Source of the DNA: Ruegeria sp. R14_0
Lineage (GTDB): Bacteria; Pseudomonadota; Alphaproteobacteria; Rhodobacterales; Rhodobacteraceae
NCBI RefSeq assembly: GCF_017743975.1
Contig: NZ_JAGHRC010000001.1
Coordinates: forward strand, 124,001-188,000
DNA length: 64,000 nucleotides
Direction of reading: 5' to 3'
The notes under the pieces were generated by a model that searched no databases, was not told where the DNA came from, and worked only from the letters and a program-made list of their open reading frames with translations. Made by a program: the position numbers and the translations under genes. This document shows positions 58,280 through 64,000 of this stretch, in pieces (positions within the stretch are counted from its first letter, which is position 1; the number at the start of each line of letters is the position of its first letter).

Positions 58280-59191
58280 ATGAAGAATGCTTTGATGCTT
58301 TCGGGGCTCATGACAGCCCTCTCCAGCCTTCCCGCCATGGCTCAGGAGCTTGAAATTATTGGTAAGCCGGTCGATGGCGGTTTGGGCTTCCAGCCAGCGG
58401 CGACCAGCCTGGCCGAAGGGATCCAGCGGTTAGACGCTATGATTCTGGTGATCATCACGGCCATCTGTGTGTTCGTGGCGGGTCTGCTGGTCTACTGCAT
58501 CGTGCGCTACAACCGTCGCGCAAATCCGGAACCAGCGCGATTCTCGCACTACACACCGGTTGAGATCGCGTGGACCATTGTCCCGATCCTCATTCTGGTC
58601 TTTATCGGTGCCTTCTCGCTGCCGGTTCTGTTCAACCAGCAGGAAATTCCCGAAGGCGACATCACCATCAAGGTCGTTGGCAACCAGTGGTACTGGACCT
58701 ACGAATATGTCGATCACGACTTCGCATTCGACAGCTATTTGCTGGGCCATCCGGCCACATTGGATGAAGGCGCTCGTCCTGCGGATGCAGATGTGACCCC
58801 GTTCGTACTGGACGATGCGATGCGCGCCAAACTGGCGGATGCGGGCTATGGCGAAGACGAATGGCTGCTGGCCACCGACACCGCCGTTGTCGTGCCGGTT
58901 GGCAAGGTCATTGTCATGCAGGTCACCGCGTCTGACGTGATCCATTCCTGGACCATCCCGTCCTTCGGCGTAAAGCAGGACGGCGTTCCGGGACGTCTGG
59001 CCGAGCTGTGGTTCGAAGCCGAGAAAGAAGGCGTCTACTTCGGCCAGTGCTCTGAACTGTGCGGCAAAGACCATGCGTACATGCCGATCACCGTCAAAGT
59101 GGTCAGCGAAGAAGCATACGAGCAGTGGCTGCAAGGCGCTTTGGAAGAGTATGCAGGTCAACCCGCAGCCTATCAGGTTGCATCCAAGTGA
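58280..59191 (+). CDS. ctaC: Cytochrome c oxidase subunit II (aa3 type)
   Basis: Copper-A subunit, 303 aa, of the aa3 terminal oxidase. A signal peptide (ALSSLPAMA) and two membrane helices (about residues 53-75 and 97-117) precede the cupredoxin domain. The CuA ligands are clear: H near residue 222 (SDVIHSW), C257, E259, C261, H265 and M268 ([12 protein letters not shown]). I start at 58280 with AGGACA upstream. It heads the cox operon, but the subunit I gene is not in the window. Confidence 0.97.
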   Translation: MKNALMLSGLMTALSSLPAMAQELEIIGKPVDGGLGFQPAATSLAEGIQRLDAMILVIITAICVFVAGLLVYCIVRYNRRANPEPARFSHYTPVEIAWTIVPILILVFIGAFSLPVLFNQQEIPEGDITIKVVGNQWYWTYEYVDHDFAFDSYLLGHPATLDEGARPADADVTPFVLDDAMRAKLADAGYGEDEWLLATDTAVVVPVGKVIVMQVTASDVIHSWTIPSFGVKQDGVPGRLAELWFEAEKEGVYFGQCSELCGKDHAYMPITVKVVSEEAYEQWLQGALEEYAGQPAAYQVASK

Positions 59192-59275
59192 TGACCCGCG
59201 CGGGCTGAGAGCGCGCGCAACACGTAATGCAAGCTGCGCGTGTTTCGCGCAGCTTTCGCCCCAAAAGGACCGGAA

Positions 59276-60232
59276 ATGAGCGACGCAAGCATCAATGCCA
59301 GCACGGTACGCGCCAAGTCCCACGCGGATGAGGCCAGCTTTGGCGATTTCTTTGCCTTGCTGAAGCCGCGCGTCATGTCGCTGGTCGTGTTTACCGCTTT
59401 GGTCGGCCTGCTTGCGGCTCCGGTTCCTGTGCATCCGTTTGTCGGATTCTGCGCGATCCTTTTCATTGCCATCGGCGGCGGTGCGTCGGGCGCGCTGAAT
59501 ATGTGGTGGGATGCAGATATCGATCGGGTGATGAAGCGCACGAAAAAGCGCCCGATTCCCGCCGGTAAGGTGGACGAGGGTGAAGCCCTTGCAATCGGAT
59601 TGGCACTGTCCGGCCTGTCCGTGATCATGCTGGGCCTTGCGACCAACTGGTTTGCCGGAGCCTTCCTGGCCTTCACTATCTTTTTCTATGTCGTCATCTA
59701 CACGATGTGGCTGAAGCGCTCGACGCCGCAGAACATCGTGATCGGCGGTGCCGCGGGCGCCTTCCCACCGGTTATCGGTTGGGTTGCGGCCACTGGTTCC
59801 ATGTCGCTTGAGCCGTGGCTGATGTTCGCGCTGACCTTCATGTGGACCCCGCCGCATTTCTGGGCCTTGGCGCTGTTTATGCGTTCGGACTACGACGATG
59901 CGGGTGTTCCGATGTTGACGGTCACACACGGTCGCCGCGCAACGCGTCGGCATATTTTGGTGTACACCGCATTGCTGGCAGCTCTTGCGGTCGGGACTGC
60001 TTTCTCTGGCATCGGCGGTTCGATCTACCTGACGGTTGCCGTCGTTCTGAACGCGCTGTTCCTGCGCGGGGCATGGCAGATCGCACGCCGGACCGAGGAT
60101 GACGCCGAGGCTGATGACTTCAAGGTCGAACGCTCGTTTTTCAAGCTGTCGCTGCTGTACCTTTTCCTGCACTTCGGTGCGATTCTGGTCGAGGCGCTGC
60201 TGAAACCCTATGGTCTGGGAGGTTGGTCATGA
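59276..60232 (+). CDS. ctaB: Protoheme IX farnesyltransferase (heme O synthase)
   Basis: UbiA-family membrane enzyme of 318 aa that attaches farnesyl to heme b to make heme O for the oxidase. The first Asp-rich motif is NMWWDADIDRVMKRT near residue 75, and the second DYDDAGVPM near residue 205. About nine membrane helices. The start at 59276 has AAAAGGA upstream. The gene overlaps the next small ORF by 4 bases. Confidence 0.95.
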   Translation: MSDASINASTVRAKSHADEASFGDFFALLKPRVMSLVVFTALVGLLAAPVPVHPFVGFCAILFIAIGGGASGALNMWWDADIDRVMKRTKKRPIPAGKVDEGEALAIGLALSGLSVIMLGLATNWFAGAFLAFTIFFYVVIYTMWLKRSTPQNIVIGGAAGAFPPVIGWVAATGSMSLEPWLMFALTFMWTPPHFWALALFMRSDYDDAGVPMLTVTHGRRATRRHILVYTALLAALAVGTAFSGIGGSIYLTVAVVLNALFLRGAWQIARRTEDDAEADDFKVERSFFKLSLLYLFLHFGAILVEALLKPYGLGGWS

Positions 60233-60390
60233 GCTTGCGAAAGACCCACGAACTGCACCAACGCCGGTTTAGCCGCAATCTGGGCGTCGGCCTGACGCTG
60301 GCCGCATTCATCGTGATCATCTTTGGCCTAACGGTCGTCAAAGTGTCGGGCACCGACTTCAGTTTGGCAACGCAGGAGGTTCAGAACTGA
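60229..60390 (+). CDS. Small single-pass protein of the cox operon (CoxF-like)
   Basis: A 53-aa protein with ATG overlapping the ctaB stop by 4 bases (60229-60232) and its own stop overlapping the ctaG ATG by one base (60390). It has a basic, Arg/His-rich N terminus (RKTHELHQRRFSRN), one membrane helix (GLTLAAFIVIIFGLTVVKV) and a short periplasmic tail. Small proteins of this layout occupy the same place in other alphaproteobacterial cox operons and are sometimes called CoxF. Their role in oxidase assembly is not settled. Confidence 0.85.
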   Translation: MSLRKTHELHQRRFSRNLGVGLTLAAFIVIIFGLTVVKVSGTDFSLATQEVQN

Positions 60391-60965
60391 TGGCTTTGAC
60401 GGGTCCGCAGAAAACGGTTGCGCAGACGGTTGGCGTGGTTGTCCTGATGGGCAGTCTGGCTTGGGCAGCTGTTCCGTTTTACGACTGGTTCTGCCGCGTC
60501 ACCGGATTTGGCGGAACCACCGGTGTGGCGGCGGCTGCGCCTGACGATATCCTGGATCGCAAGGTTACTGTCCGCTTCGACGCCTCGAAAGCTAAAGGGT
60601 TTGGTTGGGAATTCAAACCGGTCGAACGTGAGATGGAAGTGCGCATCGGCGAGACCGGACTGGCCTTTTATGAGGCATACAATCCGACCGATCACCCCAT
60701 TGCCGGACAGGCATCTTACAACGTGACGCCCTATTCCGCGGGCGGGTATTTCCAGAAAATTGCCTGTTTCTGCTTTGAAGAGCAGGTGCTGCAACCCGGC
60801 GAACGTGTTGAGATGCCGGTAACCTTCTTCGTCGACCCTGAAATGGTCGAAGATCTCGAAGCAAAGTATGTTCATACGATCACGCTATCGTATACATTCT
60901 ACGAAATTGACCTGCCCGAGGGCTATGCCGCCCTTGAGACGCAGGCTGATACAACAACGAACTAA
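60390..60965 (+). CDS. ctaG: Cytochrome c oxidase assembly protein CtaG (copper chaperone)
   Basis: Cox11-type copper chaperone for the CuB site, 191 aa. One N-terminal membrane helix (TVGVVVLMGSLAWAAVPFYD) is followed by a periplasmic immunoglobulin-like domain with the copper motif IACFCFEEQVL near residue 128. It starts at 60390, overlapping the small ORF stop. ctaE follows 22 bases after. Confidence 0.95.
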   Translation: MALTGPQKTVAQTVGVVVLMGSLAWAAVPFYDWFCRVTGFGGTTGVAAAAPDDILDRKVTVRFDASKAKGFGWEFKPVEREMEVRIGETGLAFYEAYNPTDHPIAGQASYNVTPYSAGGYFQKIACFCFEEQVLQPGERVEMPVTFFVDPEMVEDLEAKYVHTITLSYTFYEIDLPEGYAALETQADTTTN

Positions 60966-60987
60966 CGCCTGTAGGTGAGGGACGCTG

Positions 60988-61803
60988 ATGGCACAAGCAA
61001 AAAACCATGATTATCACATTCTGGCCCCGTCGATCTGGCCTCTGATCGGCGCGATCGGTGGCTTTGTGATGCTGTTCGGAGCCGTCCTTTGGATGCACGG
61101 CGTGACGCCGTGGCTGTTCTGGGCCGGTCTGGTAGCCGTTCTGTACACCATGTTCGCCTGGTGGTCCGAGGTTGTTGTCGAAAGCCGTCAGGGCGATCAC
61201 ACGCCGGTTGTCCGCATCGGCCTGCGTTACGGCTTTATCCTGTTTGTGATGTCCGAGGTGATGTTCTTCTTCGCCTGGTTCTGGTCATTCTTCAAACATC
61301 GCATGTATCCGATGTACGACTATGCCGGGACCGAATACATCCAGCCGGACATTCATGCGGTTGATCCGTTCCATCTGCCGCTAATCAACACTCTGGTCCT
61401 GCTGCTGTCGGGCTGTGCGATCACATGGGCGCACCACGCTCTGGTGCATGACAATGACCGCAAAGCGCTGATCAATGGTCTGGCAATAGGTATCGTGCTG
61501 GGTATCGCGTTTACCGCACTGCAAGCCTACGAATACTATGAGCTTCTTGCCCACGAAGGTTGGGAATTCGGTGGCGACCAGTTCTATTCGAACTTCTTCA
61601 TGGCGACCGGTTTCCACGGCGCGCATGTGATCATCGGGACCATCTTCCTGAGTGTTTGTCTGATCCGGGCGCTCAAGGGGGACTTTACGCCCGAGAAGCA
61701 TGTCGGTTTCGAAGCGGCCGCTTGGTACTGGCACTTCGTTGACGTTGTCTGGCTGTTCCTGTTCTTCGCGGTTTACATCTGGGGTCAGGCACCGCTGATG
61801 TAA
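60988..61803 (+). CDS. ctaE: Cytochrome c oxidase subunit III
   Basis: Membrane subunit of 271 aa with seven helices. Helix III contains the conserved [13 protein letters not shown] (about residues 88-100) and the C terminus has the [19 protein letters not shown] signature (about residues 241-259) with the conserved histidine. GAGGGAC precedes the ATG. The strong terminator after it may end the structural gene transcript. Confidence 0.97.
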   Translation: MAQAKNHDYHILAPSIWPLIGAIGGFVMLFGAVLWMHGVTPWLFWAGLVAVLYTMFAWWSEVVVESRQGDHTPVVRIGLRYGFILFVMSEVMFFFAWFWSFFKHRMYPMYDYAGTEYIQPDIHAVDPFHLPLINTLVLLLSGCAITWAHHALVHDNDRKALINGLAIGIVLGIAFTALQAYEYYELLAHEGWEFGGDQFYSNFFMATGFHGAHVIIGTIFLSVCLIRALKGDFTPEKHVGFEAAAWYWHFVDVVWLFLFFAVYIWGQAPLM

Positions 61804-61826
61804 CGCCGGAACGGCAATCAAATTGC

Positions 61827-61854
61827 AAAAGCCGCCCTTTTGGGGCGGCTTTTT
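61827..61854 (+). terminator. Terminator of ctaE
   Basis: An 11-bp stem (AAAAGCCGCCC with GGGCGGCTTTT), loop of five bases and five T residues. It starts 24 bases after the ctaE stop. A promoter for surf1 and thrC would have to lie between it and 61974. Confidence 0.9.
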
Positions 61855-61973
61855 CTCTATCCGGGGCGCAATATTGCGCCCCATACAATTGCGAGGTTGC
61901 CTTTCGGCAGCTGCAGCCCTTAACAAGACGCCGGCTCTTGCAGAGCCATACAACAATGCAACTTGGTCCTGAT

Positions 61974-62651
61974 ATGCGCCGCATTCTATTCCTGCTGATT
62001 TTTGGTGTTGCCGGTCTGGCGATCCTCGTGTCGCTGGGGGTATGGCAGGTACAGCGCCTGGCGTGGAAGCAGGGCGTGCTGGCTGAAATCGAAAGCCGGA
62101 TTTCGGCCGAGCCGGTTGGTTTGCCCGATACGATCTCGGCTGATGCCGAGAAGTACCTGCCGGTCACGATCACCGGCGATATGGAGCCGGGCGAGATCCA
62201 CGTTCTGGTCTCGGTCAAACAGGTCGGGGCGGGGTACCGGATCATTCAGTCCTTTAGCACCGCAGAGCGGACCATTTTGGTGGACCGGGGGTTTATCCCG
62301 ACGACCGCCAAAGACGCAGAGCGCCGGAACGGCCCGATGACGATCATCGGCAATCTGCACTGGCCAGATGAGATCGACAGCTATACGCCCGAGCCGGATA
62401 TCGACGACAACATCTGGTTTGCCCGCGATGTTCCGAATCTGGCCGCAGCGCTTGGGGCCGAACCGGTCCTGCTGATTGCGCGGTCGGAAACCGATCCCGG
62501 TATCACGCCCTTGCCTGTCGACACTGCGGGCATCCCAAATGACCATTTGCAATATGCAATCACCTGGTTTGGTCTGGCCCTGGTTTGGGCCGCGATGACC
62601 GGATATTTCCTGTGGCGCAACCGCGCCCCTTCTGAGAGTGACGCGACATGA
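61974..62651 (+). CDS. SURF1 family cytochrome oxidase biogenesis protein
   Basis: A 225-aa protein with a membrane helix at each end (residues 5-24 LFLLIFGVAGLAILVSLGVW and about 195-215) and a periplasmic domain between them (VLVSVKQVGAGYRIIQSF, ILVDRGFIP). It helps insert heme a into subunit I. The start is at 61974; in-frame ATG at 61956 is possible and neither has a clear site. The stop overlaps thrC by 4 bases. Confidence 0.92.
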   Translation: MRRILFLLIFGVAGLAILVSLGVWQVQRLAWKQGVLAEIESRISAEPVGLPDTISADAEKYLPVTITGDMEPGEIHVLVSVKQVGAGYRIIQSFSTAERTILVDRGFIPTTAKDAERRNGPMTIIGNLHWPDEIDSYTPEPDIDDNIWFARDVPNLAAALGAEPVLLIARSETDPGITPLPVDTAGIPNDHLQYAITWFGLALVWAAMTGYFLWRNRAPSESDAT

Positions 62652-64000
62652 AATACATCTCGACCCGTGGGCAAGCGCCCGAACTGACCTTTGAAGAGGC
62701 GATGCTGACCGGGCTGGCTCGGGACGGCGGACTCTACTTGCCTGCCGAAATCCCTGTGATGTCGCAGGATGAAATCGCGGCGCTGGCGGGTCTGTCTTAT
62801 GAAGAGATCGCGTTCCGTGTGATGTGGCCATACGTCAGTGGCTCGTTTGCCGAAGATGAGTTTAAGGCGATCATCGCGCGCGCCTATGAAGGTTTCGGCC
62901 ATGATGCCCGCGCGCCTTTGAAACAATTGAACGAGAACCACTTCCTGCTGGAGCTGTTCCACGGACCCACGCTGGCGTTCAAAGACTTTGCCATGCAGCT
63001 GATCGGGCAGCTGTTTCAGGTGGCCCTAAAGCGGCGCAATGATCGCGTGACCATCGTGGGGGCGACCAGCGGCGATACAGGCTCAGCGGCGATTGAGGCG
63101 TTCCGTGGGCTGGACGCAGTGGATGTGTTCATCCTGTTCCCGCATGGCCGTGTGTCCGAGGTTCAGCGTCGTCAGATGACGACACCTGCGGACAGCAATG
63201 TGCATGCGCTGGCAGTGGATGGCGATTTCGACGATTGTCAGGCCGCGCTGAAGGATATGTTCAACGATTTTGACTTCCGGGACAGCGTGAAGCTGGCCGG
63301 GGTAAACTCGATCAACTTTGCCCGTGTGCTGGCGCAGATCGTGTATTATTTCTCGGCCGCGGTCAGCCTTGGCGCGCCGCACCGCAAGGTCAGCTTTACC
63401 GTGCCGACCGGCAACTTTGGCGACATCTTCGCGGGCTATCTGGCCAAGCGTATGGGCCTGCCCATCGACCGTCTGGTCGTGGCGACGAACCAGAACGACA
63501 TTCTGCACCGCTGCCTGTCGGGCGAGGGGTATTTTAAGGGCGACACGATCCCTTCGATCAGCCCGTCGATGGATATTCAGGTCAGCTCGAACTTTGAACG
63601 GGCGTTGTACTATGCCTATGGCGAGGACGGTGCAGCTGTGGCGCAGTTGATGGATGAGCTCAAGACCGGTGGGTTCAACGTCAGCCAGGGCGCGATGGAA
63701 GCGCTGCGCGAGAGCTTTGATTCCGGCCGCGTGTCAGAAGACGAGACGCTTGAGACGATCAAACACACTCTGGCACATAGCGCCGAACTGGTCTGCCCGC
63801 ACACCGCGATTGGGATCAAGGTGGGCGAGGATCACCGCAAGGCTGACGTTCCGATGATCACACTGGCCACCGCGCATCCGGCGAAGTTCCCGGCAGCGGT
63901 CGAGAAGGCGAGCGATGTACATCCGCCTCTTCCATCCCGCATGTCTGATCTGTATGAACGTCCGGAACGGGTGACCCGTATTGCGAACGACCTGGGCACC
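62648..64000 (+). CDS. thrC: Threonine synthase, 3' end beyond the window
   Basis: PLP enzyme converting O-phosphohomoserine to threonine. The first 451 residues are visible, so only about 10-15 residues are missing. The Schiff-base lysine K112 lies in GPTLAFKDFAMQL, and the PLP phosphate-binding stretch VGATSGDTGSAAIEA is near residue 138. The ATG overlaps the surf1 TGA by 4 bases. In many alphaproteobacteria a M16-type peptidase gene follows, which cannot be checked here. Confidence 0.96.
   Translation, partial: MKYISTRGQAPELTFEEAMLTGLARDGGLYLPAEIPVMSQDEIAALAGLSYEEIAFRVMWPYVSGSFAEDEFKAIIARAYEGFGHDARAPLKQLNENHFLLELFHGPTLAFKDFAMQLIGQLFQVALKRRNDRVTIVGATSGDTGSAAIEAFRGLDAVDVFILFPHGRVSEVQRRQMTTPADSNVHALAVDGDFDDCQAALKDMFNDFDFRDSVKLAGVNSINFARVLAQIVYYFSAAVSLGAPHRKVSFTVPTGNFGDIFAGYLAKRMGLPIDRLVVATNQNDILHRCLSGEGYFKGDTIPSISPSMDIQVSSNFERALYYAYGEDGAAVAQLMDELKTGGFNVSQGAMEALRESFDSGRVSEDETLETIKHTLAHSAELVCPHTAIGIKVGEDHRKADVPMITLATAHPAKFPAAVEKASDVHPPLPSRMSDLYERPERVTRIANDLGT

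Noticed and set aside
58430..60172. Long minus-strand open frame (580 codons) opposite ctaC and ctaB
   Set aside because: It is antisense to two genes with complete functional motifs and has no recognisable domain.

Overview
The window is a contiguous piece of a bacterial chromosome from the Alphaproteobacteria, most likely the roseobacter branch of the Rhodobacteraceae. I infer this from gene order and protein features, not from a database search. The pointers are: the gene run ctaC-ctaB-small ORF-ctaG-ctaE-surf1-thrC; ybgC-tolQRAB-pal-cpoB-tilS-ftsH in one direction; a phosphatidylcholine synthase of the rhizobial/rhodobacterial type; an fhs-folD C1 operon; a ligase-associated Lhr helicase with PdeM; and a Tad locus whose Flp prepilins carry the G-AVTVDW cleavage region. 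Coding density is high, G+C is high, and I see no tRNA, rRNA, CRISPR array, insertion sequence or prophage. Most of the window is core genome.

Layout. 1-6.3 kb: end of a VIT-family iron/manganese transporter, a large DUF2339 membrane protein, ileS. 6.3-10.6 kb: ogt, a GreA/GreB-like protein, then on the minus strand pcs, DUF484 plus xerC, and fsa. 10.6-15.6 kb: priA, an MFS transporter, prmA and a small membrane protein. 15.6-21 kb: a DUF1127 protein, ruvCAB with a downstream hypothetical, and a SulP transporter on the minus strand. 21-29.8 kb: the Tol-Pal operon running through tilS to ftsH. 29.8-34.6 kb: a MOSC protein, the C1/folate operon fhs-(chorismate mutase)-folD and a membrane-bound LytTR regulator. 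34.6-37.7 kb: pdeM and the Lhr-like helicase (minus strand). 37.7-49.8 kb: a complete-looking Tad/Flp pilus assembly block on the minus strand (AAA+ ATPase, tadV, two TPR lipoproteins, tadC, tadB, tadA, tadZ, OmpA-like lipoprotein, rcpA, rcpC, two flp genes). 50-58 kb: a lytic transglycosylase divergent from flp, CoA-transferase scoAB, topA, dprA, tldD. 58-64 kb: the aa3-type cytochrome c oxidase operon and thrC, which runs off the window end.

How the parts work together. TolQRAB-Pal-CpoB link the inner membrane, peptidoglycan and outer membrane during division; their operon is translationally coupled (4-base overlaps) up to tilS. The Tad block supplies the pilins, peptidase, ATPase, platform, secretin and localisation proteins of an adhesive pilus; the lytic transglycosylase lying head-to-head with flp could open the wall for it. 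RuvABC, PriA, XerC, TopA, DprA, Ogt and the Lhr-PdeM pair make the window rich in DNA maintenance genes. The cox operon contains subunits II and III with heme, copper and assembly factors, but not subunit I.

Possible control signals read directly from the sequence are a perfect FNR-type box between tldD and ctaC, a perfect sigma-54 -24/-12 element upstream of the lytic transglycosylase, GTTAAC motifs (candidate CtrA half-sites) upstream of rcpA, dprA and the LytTR gene, and a one-mismatch LexA-like box before ruvC. I found no clearly new defence or mobile system. The least characterised conserved component is the AAA+ ATPase at the distal end of the Tad locus.
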